Virus record (IMG/VR): IMGVR_UViG_3300021963_000055
Location: 1 to 64,000 of that record
DNA: 64,000 nt
Source of the DNA: a virus
Reading direction: 5' to 3' (one strand)
In this document: piece after piece, positions 56,270 through 64,000 of the stretch
Position numbering within the stretch: position 1 is the stretch's first letter
How the letters are laid out: the number at the start of each line of letters is the position of its first letter
Position numbers and translations under genes: made by a program
Notes under the pieces: generated by a model
Told to the model about the DNA's origin: nothing
The model's input: the letters and a program-made list of their open reading frames with translations, nothing else
Databases searched by the model: none

Positions 56270-56602
56270 TTATGTTACTCCAGGATTAATAGTGACAACA
56301 CCTTCAATTACTCTAATTTTTTTGTTGGATGGATCTGAAAGAACTACATCATATAAGTATCTTCCTTGCTCCATTAAAGAAGTTTGTGAAGATGTCAAAT
56401 TTAAATTTACGATTCCGTCAGTTCTAGTTGAAGAAAAGGTCACTAAAAAGCTCACATAAGTTGTACTATAATAAGATTTTTTTATTTTAGCCAATCCAGT
56501 GTAATCAGTTAAATCACGAGGATTATTATTATTATTGTACACTACAAATTGAACATCAAAATCAGCTCCTTGGTCAACATATAAGTTTTTTACCGCTGCC
56601 AT
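56270..56602 (-). CDS. Small beta-rich virion protein, 110 residues
   Basis: A single beta-sandwich-like domain: Asp-Gln-Gly-Ala-Asp-Phe-Asp-Val-Gln-Phe at 11-20, a Tyr-Asp-Val-Val-Leu-Ser strand and Val-Ile-Glu-Gly-Val-Val-Thr-Ile near the end, a pattern seen in phage baseplate and BppU-type N-terminal domains. A TATAAATA late box lies 24 bases upstream. It probably belongs to the tail or neck. Confidence 0.68.
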   Translation of the reverse strand: MAAVKNLYVDQGADFDVQFVVYNNNNNPRDLTDYTGLAKIKKSYYSTTYVSFLVTFSSTRTDGIVNLNLTSSQTSLMEQGRYLYDVVLSDPSNKKIRVIEGVVTINPGVT

Positions 56603-56625
56603 TTTATGTAGGGAGATTTCAATAA

Positions 56626-56633
56626 TATTTATA
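56626..56633 (-). promoter_or_regulatory. T4-type late promoter
   Basis: Minus-strand TATAAATA, 24 bases before the ATG of the 110-residue virion gene. Confidence 0.7.
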
Positions 56634-56640
56634 ATAAGAC

Positions 56641-56799
56641 CTATTTGTTTAATAACATATTTAATATGAGATGTTGTTGCATATGATATAATTTAGCAAA
56701 TTCTTTTGCTATTTTTTTAGCTTCTTCTTCATTTAAAGTATCTATATCATTATAAATTTTTTGAAGAGTAAATTGTTTAGTTAGAGGAAGTTCGTTCAT
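56641..56799 (-). CDS. NblA-like small protein
   Basis: A 52-residue protein (ATG 56799, TAG 56641). Its layout, Leu-x-Leu-x-x-x-Phe-x-Leu near the start, Glu-Glu-Ala in the middle, then a long helix ending Leu-Leu-Asn-Lys, aligns without gaps to the NblA pattern (L-x-x-E-F-x-L ... S-x-E-Q-A ... L-Y-R-Q-M-x-x-R-E ... L-L-K). NblA directs phycobilisomes to Clp protease, and some cyanophages carry it. The usual Trp at the C-terminus and the R-E of helix 2 are missing. It overlaps the 77-residue gene by 23 bases. Confidence 0.5.
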   Translation of the reverse strand: MNELPLTKQFTLQKIYNDIDTLNEEEAKKIAKEFAKLYHMQQHLILNMLLNK

Positions 56800-57010
56800 T
56801 TAATTTTAAAAGTAAATTTTTGATATCATTGATATCAGATTTTAAAGAATTTAAATCTTCTTCTATTTTATCAATTCTTTCAGATTTGTTTTTTCTTAAT
56901 TCATAATTTTTAATATAGTTATCGTATTCATACGAATTATCATTTATTATTGCACCACTAGATGTATCTCTGTAGAGACTTGGGTGCCCGTCTACTATTA
57001 ATTTATTCAT
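56777..57010 (-). CDS. Small coiled-coil protein, 77 residues
   Basis: ATG at 57010, two bases after the giant gene's stop. Residues 1-40 are polar and Tyr/Asp-rich; residues about 40-72 form a heptad coiled coil (Ile-Asp-Lys-Ile-Glu-Glu-Asp-Leu-Asn-Ser-Leu). Probably a trimeric structural or chaperone piece of the tail. Its end overlaps the NblA-like gene. Confidence 0.65.
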   Translation of the reverse strand: MNKLIVDGHPSLYRDTSSGAIINDNSYEYDNYIKNYELRKNKSERIDKIEEDLNSLKSDINDIKNLLLKLNERTSSN

Positions 57011-57011
57011 A

Positions 57012-60000
57012 TTATACTGCAAGTGCAATAGCTCTAAAGTTTCTTATTTTTGGAATGTTTGTTTGATCATTACTGATCATACAAATTTTAATTGAAAATT
57101 GTTTAAATTCTGAAACATTTTTTAGTTCAAAATCGAAAGCTTTATAATCTTTTGAATTTAATGATTTTGGATATGATACTGCAGGAATTTCAATATAACT
57201 CATTGAATCAAAAGATCCTAAATTTCCTTCACTATATATTTTTGCAAATACTTTAATATCAGAATACTCTCCATTTAGTCCTTGTTCTCTAATTGCATCC
57301 AATAAAACTTTAATAGAAGTTGATGTATTTTGTAAAGTAATTTTTTTGGTAATATAAGAAGAATAAATTCCAGATAAAGGAGTAAGTTCTTGTGTTATAT
57401 CAATTTTATTATTAGCAATTTTTTTAATGATTCTATTTGAAACTGCAATCGCAGATGAACCATTAATATCTAATGCGGGACTGACATTATCTTTTTCTGT
57501 AGATAAATTTACATTTAATGTTAAAGATGCAGAATTTTCAGAACCAAAATACTGATTTGAATTAGTTGGAGATGCAACTAATCTAGAACTACTTAACTCA
57601 TTGTATTGTCTATTTTGTACTGACTGCTCAGAAATTCTTACAAATGAAGTTTCCGCTTGATAAGGACTGTTTGCACTAACGCTTTCAAGTCCAAAAGAGA
57701 CATTTGTAAATGGAATTGATAAAATATTTAAATTTGGATATAATTCTTCATACTGTATATTTCGTGAAGCTTTAATATAAATGCCTCCAGAAATTACATT
57801 AGAATTAGCATTCACTCCAGAACTAATTTTATATCTATCTAAATCAATAATTTGCGTAATTTTATGAATTTTATTAATTTGATTTAATGGAACTCCATTG
57901 ATAGAATAGCAATACAATACACTCCCTGCTGCATGTGTCGTTGCAGTTGTTCCAAACTGACCTCTTCCATCAGGAGGTATGGACAACGTAGTTCCAGATA
58001 TAGCAGTATATTTTATAATTTCATTATTTACTAAAATATATCCAGGGTTAGTTGCTGAAACAGGTGTCTCTGCTATAGTACTCCAAGTAGTATCGGAAGT
58101 ATTTCCTACATTTATAGCTCCACTTTGAGTCGCTGTTGTAATTGAAGTATTTAAAGATGTTACTAAAGCTTCTGAAACTACAGAAGAAATTTTGACATAA
58201 TTTTGAATACTATTCATTCCATGATTTGGATGATAGACTTCAATTGATCCTGAAGATTGAGTGAATTTTAATGCATTAGCAGGAAGAGTTACATCTGTCA
58301 CTGGACCATTTATTAGTTTACAATTATATGTCGTTTCAGTAACAAATTTGGCTCTATTGAGTGTAAATTTAAGATCTTCAAATTGATCTGGAGTCCATAC
58401 AGACATATTCTGAGATTTATAAAGAGAACCAGAATATGGTTGCTTGTCAATAATAAATCCTCCCAATACATCAGTTTCAGAAAGTCTTGAAATCCAAACT
58501 TTATAATTCTTGGAAGCACTTCTAACAATAAATGCGTATTCTGTATTCTGATTTAAATAAATTGGACATGGGAAGGTGAATCTAGTAGCAACAGAGCCAT
58601 TGTTTGATACATTTACATTTGCAGATTGAACAGTAGCAATACTATTTGGAACTACTGTATTTGTTAAAGTGCCATTTTCCATGGTTCTAACTTCAACAGA
58701 TACTGGAAGTATAGAATCTTTGGTCTGGAAATACAAATCAATAGATGTAGCAAAGATTCCACCTTCAATATCAACCAAGAATGATTGTGCTAAAGGATCT
58801 CTTCCTGCTGGAGCTGGTGGTGGAGGTGGTGGGAATGGAATAAATACCGTTCTTGTTCCAATACCTGCGGTAGAAGAAATTTGTGCAGTAGTAAGTGAAA
58901 CTACGTTACTAGTGAGAGATACGTTTGTACCTAGTGTATTGTAAGTTGTTTGAGCACTTGAATCAGAAATTCCGTAAATAGAAGTTCCTGTAATTTGATC
59001 ACATAGTTTAAATACAGTTTCTCCAGTTTGATATGTATTTGGTGGAATAACTAAAAATGCTTCAACTGTTCCATTTACATCTGACTTTACTCTAGGTCCA
59101 GTGAATTGAACAGTTCCAGTAGCTCCAGATGCCAATCCTCTAATCTGAATTGTATCAATAAGTGCAGTTGGATTGATTTCTGTACCATCTCTTGTAGTAA
59201 TGTTATCAATTTTTAGGAAAGTTGTTGTTGATGTGTAACTTCCTAGGGGAGATGTTACTACTATTCCTCTTACTGGATTTGTAGCATTTGTTGCAGGAGA
59301 GAAAATCTCTACAGTTTCGCCATTGACAAAAGCAACACCATTTCTATTAGTCATCCCAGTTATTTGTTTGGGGAAGATCATAGAATTATTTAATCTATCA
59401 TCAACAAAGAAATGGAATAGTGTATCTGGCTTTAGCTTTGTTGATGTAAGCTCAACAATTCTAGATCTAATAAATCTTTCTGCAGAGATATTATTGATAC
59501 TATCTCCAACTTGAATATCTTGTGTTACTGGTGTAAATGTATTATTTCCACCTGGAGTGTTTTGAACACTTAAAGTTCCTCCTCCAACTACAAGACGTGG
59601 AACAATGTTTCTATTCCAGTCATTCCATTGATCTGCAAGAGCAGAAGTTCTATCGAATAGTGCTCTTAGGGGCTGAGATAAATCAATTCGTTGGACTTCT
59701 CTTGCAGTTCTTACTGTATCGAACCAAACATCCTTTTCTGGTTCTAGTTGAATGTCGCCATACCATTGAATAACTTCAAATGGCTGAAGATTTTCAACTC
59801 TGCTTGCATAACTTTGAACAACAAATGGAGTCTCCGTATATGGGAGAGTAACTAAGCTACCAGTCTGCTTTGCTGTAAATCCAGAAGTTGCTGGTTTTAA
59901 CTGAATATTAGTAACATATGGATATGGTCTTAGTATAGCTTTTTCAGTGTCAATACATGCAGTATATGAAGTATTATTTAAATCGGCTAAATCTGTAGTT

Positions 60001-63000
60001 TTAAAATTATCTGCAACAAATCCAGTTTTAAATCTATTATTGCCATCTTCATCAACAATTGTTAAACTGTTAGTGCCAATTTCCAAAAGATTTAATGAAG
60101 TTAACTCTTCTACTGTTTCTAGACGTTTATCAATTAATCCAATATCTTTCATTGTATAACGTCTTGATTTAATGATTTCTAATGTAGAATCATTTACTGA
60201 TTTCATATATGGAGGTATTGTTAAAGTGCCAATATGTAAAGTATTTGGCACATCTTCAGGTTCTTTAGGAATTAAAGAATCTGAACCTTTTGCAATGATT
60301 ATATTTCCATTTTCATCAAGAAAAATTTTATCAATTCTTCCAAGATAATAATCATAATCTAAACTAATTATTTCTCCAGGAAATGCAAACGATGGAATTA
60401 CTCTGTATAAAGATAATACATCAAATGCAGAAGCAGATTCTTGATATGGAGTGATTAAAGAACCTCCAGAACCAGGGGAAGGAACAGTTTCAAATCTAAA
60501 ATCTACTATATTACTATATGGAGTTCCATCATAACATAGTGGAATTTCTGAATATTCAATTTGTGAAGTATCATATGAATTTGTAGAATAAAAATCATTA
60601 CTAGTATTATTATGAATAAAATAATCAAATACAACTATAAATTTATTTTGTGGAGTTGGGCTACTTGAACGTCTAACTAATTTGGAAATATTATAAAACT
60701 CAGGTCCATCATTTTTATTTAATATAAAATCATTTGTAATATCTTTATAATTTCCATTTGTAACAGAAGTAATAAATTTGCCAACTACTGGAGAAATGGA
60801 TGTTATATCTACTGATAAAGTTAAATTAGTTCCATTTTGAAATTTATTATCTGAAAGATATACAATATAGAGAGTATTTCCACTAATTGAAATAATTTTT
60901 GCTCTAATATTTTGGTATGATATAATATCTCCAGCTACTAATCCAGTGGAATCATTGATATTAATTTTATCAAATAAGTCTTGATTTGATGCTTGCGAAT
61001 TTAGTGCTTGTCTAATAGCATGAATTTTATATACATCTGGAAATTTTAAAGATATTTCATTATCTACAAATCTAGTTCCATATATTGTGTTTGTACTAGT
61101 TTTTAATTTATCAACTAGCAAAAAGTTAAATTTACTTGCAGATTTTGTTTTTAATGAAGGGTTATTAGATCTAACTTTATAAGTAATATTTACATTAGTA
61201 TTACTCAATGAATCGCTAACAAAAATATTTACAGATGATGGAGATATTGAAGAAGCAGAAAATTCAACAATTCCAGAACTATTTGTGATTATAATATCAT
61301 TGGGAGATATAGTAAAATTAGAAGTTGTGGAAATAGTAAATCCAGCATTTGAAACTAGTTTCGTTTCTGTTATGGCTTTATAATATGATAGATCTGAAGT
61401 TGTTTTGACAGAATTATTTGAAATTCTTGAGAAAAAATTTGTCCCTGAAGTTTTAACTTTAGGAATTAATTTTTTTACATTATAATAAACTCCATCAGCT
61501 ACAGTTTCAGTAATAGTTATTTCACTATCAGTAACATTAGTTACTGTAGCAACAGAAGTTCCAATCAATAGTTTCATAGGAACTTGAATTTCGGATGAAA
61601 ATCTTGATCCGATTCCAGATAAAGTATTTCCAATAACTTTAAATGAAGTTCCAGAAATTGATACTTGTTCTAATTTTACGCTTGAACTAAATCCAGGTGC
61701 GCTTAAATTTGTAATATTTTCAATATTATTTGCAATTACTGTGGATATAGTGTATGTTGAATTATTTTTGCTATTTGTAAATGTAGATCCTGGTAAAAGT
61801 GTTCCTGCAACTTGTCTTAATGTAAGGGTAGAACCATTAATTGAATCTATTACTGCACTTGCACCATTATTTGTAAAAATAAAATCTCCTATAGCTAATG
61901 CGGGAGAATTTTCAGATGTTGTAACAACAGTAAACATCGAAATATCTGCCAAATATAATTTTCCACCTACTATTAATGATAATGCTACTGCTTTACCAAT
62001 CGAAGTTTCTACACCGCTTGCAATTTTTTTTAGTGTTACTAAATTTCCTGGTAACACTGATCCCTGTATTGTTGTCGTATCTAATTCAATATAATTGCCA
62101 AATGCAGAAATTAATCCTTGATTATTAATTGCTAAAGATTTTCTTGGTTTTTCTATCGTTACATATTTTTTATCTGTGTTATTAATTTCAAATCCTTTTA
62201 CATATGCTTTTATGGGAGAAAGTTCCATAGTATAATAATTTCTTCCATCAATAGATTTCCCATCTGTAATACTTGGAGTTCTATTTAATACTACTGTTCC
62301 ATCTAGTAAAGTATCGTTATAAGAATATACACCATTATTTTCACCATCATTATAAGTTTCTCGTAAATTTAAGTTAAAATCTGTTACAGTATAATTTCCA
62401 GATTCATCAAAAGTTCTTCTGGCTAAGTTTTTTTCAAGTTGATTATATACAGAATTTTCTACTAATTTAGCTACTTTTCCTTCTTCTAGTCTGAGAAGTT
62501 CAATAAATGTAGAATCTGTAGGGAGATCAATATCTTGTTTAGATAAGATAGCTTCAATTTTTAATCTATCTGCTCCTGGTGCTGCAAAATTAGGAGAACC
62601 AATTGCATTATCATATAAAGAATTATCTTCGTCTGTAGTTACAACACTTTCTAATATAGATAATCCAATTTTATATGATGAAAAATTGTTATATTGATCT
62701 AAAATAATACTTTGTTCTGGAACTTCTACAAAAAATCCACGAATAAAATATACTCCAGCTGTAATATATGCGGCACTTCCGACAAATGATGTTGCATTTT
62801 GTGTTGCAGTTACAGCTACGGGATTGTTATTTTCATCTTGTAATATTTCTCCATTTGTAAATTTTGTTAATTGAACGCCATTTACAACATTTCCAGAAGC
62901 AACATATTTTACATATAATGTTGCTGTAGATTTATCAGATTGTGTGGCACTAATGCTATTTAAAACTTTAGCTTTAACTCCTGAAGTTTGACCCACTAAA

Positions 63001-63293
63001 GTTTTTTCTGTCAGATTAGTTCTAATGCTTTCAAATGATATTCCTCCAATTGATGGCTGAACTAAAACAGCCTGATATTGAAGGTCATACCCAACTTGTC
63101 CTGGAATTACTACAGAACCGTGTTTAAATATGTGCTTACCAAATTTTTCAATTTGTCCCTGAAGGATTGATTGTAGAGTAGTTAATTCTCTAGCTTGAAT
63201 AGGATAATTTGGTTTAAATAGTACCCTATAAAAATTTTTAGATGAATCAAAATCGTCAAAATATGGCTGCAAATTAAGATTAGTATCTTGCAT
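57012..63293 (-). CDS. Giant baseplate/tail structural protein (DUF4815-type)
   Basis: A 2093-residue virion protein. The N-terminus (about 1-400) begins Tyr-Phe-Asp-Asp-Phe-Asp, then Phe-Lys-Pro-Asn-Tyr-Pro-Ile-Gln-Ala-Arg-Glu-Leu-Thr-Thr-Leu-Gln, the pattern of the DUF4815 family found in cyanophage baseplate proteins. The middle is a long series of Thr/Ser/Ile-rich beta segments. Pro-rich Pro-Phe-Pro-Pro-Pro-Pro-Pro-Pro and Gly-Arg-Asp-Pro-Leu-Ala-Gln-Ser-Phe lie near 1460-1490. It probably forms a baseplate wedge or short-fibre component. No late box is obvious at its start beyond AATAAATA near 63330. Confidence 0.82.
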   Translation of the reverse strand: MQDTNLNLQPYFDDFDSSKNFYRVLFKPNYPIQARELTTLQSILQGQIEKFGKHIFKHGSVVIPGQVGYDLQYQAVLVQPSIGGISFESIRTNLTEKTLVGQTSGVKAKVLNSISATQSDKSTATLYVKYVASGNVVNGVQLTKFTNGEILQDENNNPVAVTATQNATSFVGSAAYITAGVYFIRGFFVEVPEQSIILDQYNNFSSYKIGLSILESVVTTDEDNSLYDNAIGSPNFAAPGADRLKIEAILSKQDIDLPTDSTFIELLRLEEGKVAKLVENSVYNQLEKNLARRTFDESGNYTVTDFNLNLRETYNDGENNGVYSYNDTLLDGTVVLNRTPSITDGKSIDGRNYYTMELSPIKAYVKGFEINNTDKKYVTIEKPRKSLAINNQGLISAFGNYIELDTTTIQGSVLPGNLVTLKKIASGVETSIGKAVALSLIVGGKLYLADISMFTVVTTSENSPALAIGDFIFTNNGASAVIDSINGSTLTLRQVAGTLLPGSTFTNSKNNSTYTISTVIANNIENITNLSAPGFSSSVKLEQVSISGTSFKVIGNTLSGIGSRFSSEIQVPMKLLIGTSVATVTNVTDSEITITETVADGVYYNVKKLIPKVKTSGTNFFSRISNNSVKTTSDLSYYKAITETKLVSNAGFTISTTSNFTISPNDIIITNSSGIVEFSASSISPSSVNIFVSDSLSNTNVNITYKVRSNNPSLKTKSASKFNFLLVDKLKTSTNTIYGTRFVDNEISLKFPDVYKIHAIRQALNSQASNQDLFDKININDSTGLVAGDIISYQNIRAKIISISGNTLYIVYLSDNKFQNGTNLTLSVDITSISPVVGKFITSVTNGNYKDITNDFILNKNDGPEFYNISKLVRRSSSPTPQNKFIVVFDYFIHNNTSNDFYSTNSYDTSQIEYSEIPLCYDGTPYSNIVDFRFETVPSPGSGGSLITPYQESASAFDVLSLYRVIPSFAFPGEIISLDYDYYLGRIDKIFLDENGNIIIAKGSDSLIPKEPEDVPNTLHIGTLTIPPYMKSVNDSTLEIIKSRRYTMKDIGLIDKRLETVEELTSLNLLEIGTNSLTIVDEDGNNRFKTGFVADNFKTTDLADLNNTSYTACIDTEKAILRPYPYVTNIQLKPATSGFTAKQTGSLVTLPYTETPFVVQSYASRVENLQPFEVIQWYGDIQLEPEKDVWFDTVRTAREVQRIDLSQPLRALFDRTSALADQWNDWNRNIVPRLVVGGGTLSVQNTPGGNNTFTPVTQDIQVGDSINNISAERFIRSRIVELTSTKLKPDTLFHFFVDDRLNNSMIFPKQITGMTNRNGVAFVNGETVEIFSPATNATNPVRGIVVTSPLGSYTSTTTFLKIDNITTRDGTEINPTALIDTIQIRGLASGATGTVQFTGPRVKSDVNGTVEAFLVIPPNTYQTGETVFKLCDQITGTSIYGISDSSAQTTYNTLGTNVSLTSNVVSLTTAQISSTAGIGTRTVFIPFPPPPPPAPAGRDPLAQSFLVDIEGGIFATSIDLYFQTKDSILPVSVEVRTMENGTLTNTVVPNSIATVQSANVNVSNNGSVATRFTFPCPIYLNQNTEYAFIVRSASKNYKVWISRLSETDVLGGFIIDKQPYSGSLYKSQNMSVWTPDQFEDLKFTLNRAKFVTETTYNCKLINGPVTDVTLPANALKFTQSSGSIEVYHPNHGMNSIQNYVKISSVVSEALVTSLNTSITTATQSGAINVGNTSDTTWSTIAETPVSATNPGYILVNNEIIKYTAISGTTLSIPPDGRGQFGTTATTHAAGSVLYCYSINGVPLNQINKIHKITQIIDLDRYKISSGVNANSNVISGGIYIKASRNIQYEELYPNLNILSIPFTNVSFGLESVSANSPYQAETSFVRISEQSVQNRQYNELSSSRLVASPTNSNQYFGSENSASLTLNVNLSTEKDNVSPALDINGSSAIAVSNRIIKKIANNKIDITQELTPLSGIYSSYITKKITLQNTSTSIKVLLDAIREQGLNGEYSDIKVFAKIYSEGNLGSFDSMSYIEIPAVSYPKSLNSKDYKAFDFELKNVSEFKQFSIKICMISNDQTNIPKIRNFRAIALAV

Positions 63294-63338
63294 TTAGTTA
63301 AACCTTCAAGAATTTATGGTCGTTTTTTATTATTTATT

Positions 63339-64000
63339 TTAGAATTCTACTACTAATTTAATATCTTCAATTTGATCATTAGATCTGAAAACTGGTTTTC
63401 TATTTTCAATGTAAATAATTTTACCACTATATTTTTTAATTTCTCCGTTAGAATACCCGTTTACAAAGGTAGTTCCTGAAAGAACTGTCCCCACTGGAGT
63501 GCTATATGAAGTATCTGGCATTGCAGTAACATTACCTTGAGAAATTGCAAAATTACCAGAAAAATTAATAAATTTATCTTTATTTGCTCCTTCTTGAGTT
63601 TTATTGATATGCTCATTTTGATAATATTTTAAAATTTTATTCACTGAATCCCAATGAATAATTCTTCCTTTTGCACCAGTAGTTGGCTGAGTGATAATTT
63701 CTCCGTTTGTAAAATCATCAATCATTGTGGATGGAAATTTAATTGCTTTGCATACTGAAGCAGTAGGAGCAGTATAATCTAAATTTCCTATAGTTTGGGG
63801 ATCTTCAATAAGCCCAAATCTTCTAAATTGCATGTTGATTGGAATATCTCCATTTCCATCAAGAAAATCAAGACTTTTATTAATCATTACTCTATACCCT
63901 CCTAATTCGTAAATAGAATTTGATCCATGTCCGCCAGGAGGAGAAATAATAATTTCAAGTTTTGCAGTTGTTCCAAGACTAGTCACTGCACCAGATTGGG
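63339..64000 (-). CDS. 8: Baseplate wedge protein gp8, C-terminal part (cut by window edge)
   Basis: An open frame that enters from the right edge, at least 220 residues. The C-terminal segment Ser-Gly-Lys-Ile-Ile-Tyr-Ile-Glu-Asn-Arg-Lys-Pro-Val then Ile-Glu-Asp-Ile-Lys-Leu-Val-Val-Glu-Phe is the gp8 ending as I know it from T4-like phages. gp8 joins the wedge of the baseplate. The start lies outside the window; a GTG inside the frame at 63986 is not the real start. Confidence 0.8.
   Translation of the reverse strand, partial: QSGAVTSLGTTAKLEIIISPPGGHGSNSIYELGGYRVMINKSLDFLDGNGDIPINMQFRRFGLIEDPQTIGNLDYTAPTASVCKAIKFPSTMIDDFTNGEIITQPTTGAKGRIIHWDSVNKILKYYQNEHINKTQEGANKDKFINFSGNFAISQGNVTAMPDTSYSTPVGTVLSGTTFVNGYSNGEIKKYSGKIIYIENRKPVFRSNDQIEDIKLVVEF

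Noticed and set aside
1-64000. CRISPR array, insertion sequence, integrase or attachment site
   Set aside because: No regularly spaced direct repeats, transposase, integrase or terminal inverted repeats were seen on either strand.
1-64000. psbA/psbD photosystem genes
   Set aside because: Commonly present in this phage group, but no such protein is encoded in this window.

Overview
This window is a contiguous piece of a T4-like cyanophage genome (a marine cyanomyovirus). The evidence is the T4 core gene set in T4-like clusters (replication gp43/41/61/44/62/45, uvsX, uvsY, uvsW, regA, gp46/47, gp55; head gp20/67/21/22/23; tail gp18/19/13/14/15; packaging gp16/17) combined with genes typical of cyanophages: a plant-type ferredoxin, a high-light-inducible protein, cobS, mazG, hsp20, DUF3110- and DUF4278-type cyanobacterial proteins and a tRNA cluster. 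Base composition is AT-rich. The host is probably a marine Synechococcus or Prochlorococcus; the sequence alone does not say which. Almost everything is on the minus strand; the only plus-strand genes lie in a small island at about 27.3-28.25 kb.

Layout. 1-3.8 kb: host-like and accessory genes (a truncated exported protein, petF, hli, a ribbon-helix-helix protein, an SLH-domain porin-like outer-membrane protein, a glycosyltransferase) with two candidate pseudoknotted RNA elements. 3.9-7.4 kb: tRNA cluster (Thr, Asn, Gly, Ala, Pro, Ile, Arg, Tyr and one tRNA-like sequence with an anomalous anticodon arm), small genes and an RlpA-like secreted protein. 7.4-20.3 kb: C39-type peptidase, a nuclease, internal/virion proteins, class Ia ribonucleotide reductase, primase, and a nucleotidyltransferase that begins with a T4-style capsid-targeting sequence. 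20.3-40.6 kb: DNA replication, recombination and late-transcription genes, with cobS and a metalloprotease-like/VWA partner, hsp20, mazG and three related LSm-like small proteins. 40.6-64 kb: late structural block running gp19-like, gp23, gp22, gp21, gp67, gp20, gp19, gp18, gp17, gp16, gp15, gp14, gp13, small virion genes, a 2093-residue DUF4815-type protein and the C-terminal part of gp8, which leaves the window at its right edge.

Regulation is unusually legible. Many early/middle genes follow strong sigma-70-type promoters (TTGACA, usually a 17-base spacer, a near-consensus TATAAT), while structural genes follow T4-late-type TATAAATA boxes expected to be read with the window's own gp55. Several G/C hairpins with T-runs act as terminators. 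Upstream of the plus-strand DUF4278 gene lie two sequences resembling the glnA glutamine riboswitch.

Most interesting observations: (1) a textbook -1 frameshift signal (slippery GGGAAAG, 5-base spacer, 7-bp GC-rich stem) that would fuse the gene upstream of gp17 to a 71-residue conserved-looking extension; (2) the capsid-targeting sequence on the nucleotidyltransferase and related cleavage-like motifs in other virion proteins; (3) the candidate tandem glutamine riboswitch and two pseudoknots; (4) a 52-residue NblA-like protein hidden between structural genes; (5) the three LSm-like paralogues; (6) divergent back-to-back promoters giving an antisense transcript toward uvsW.
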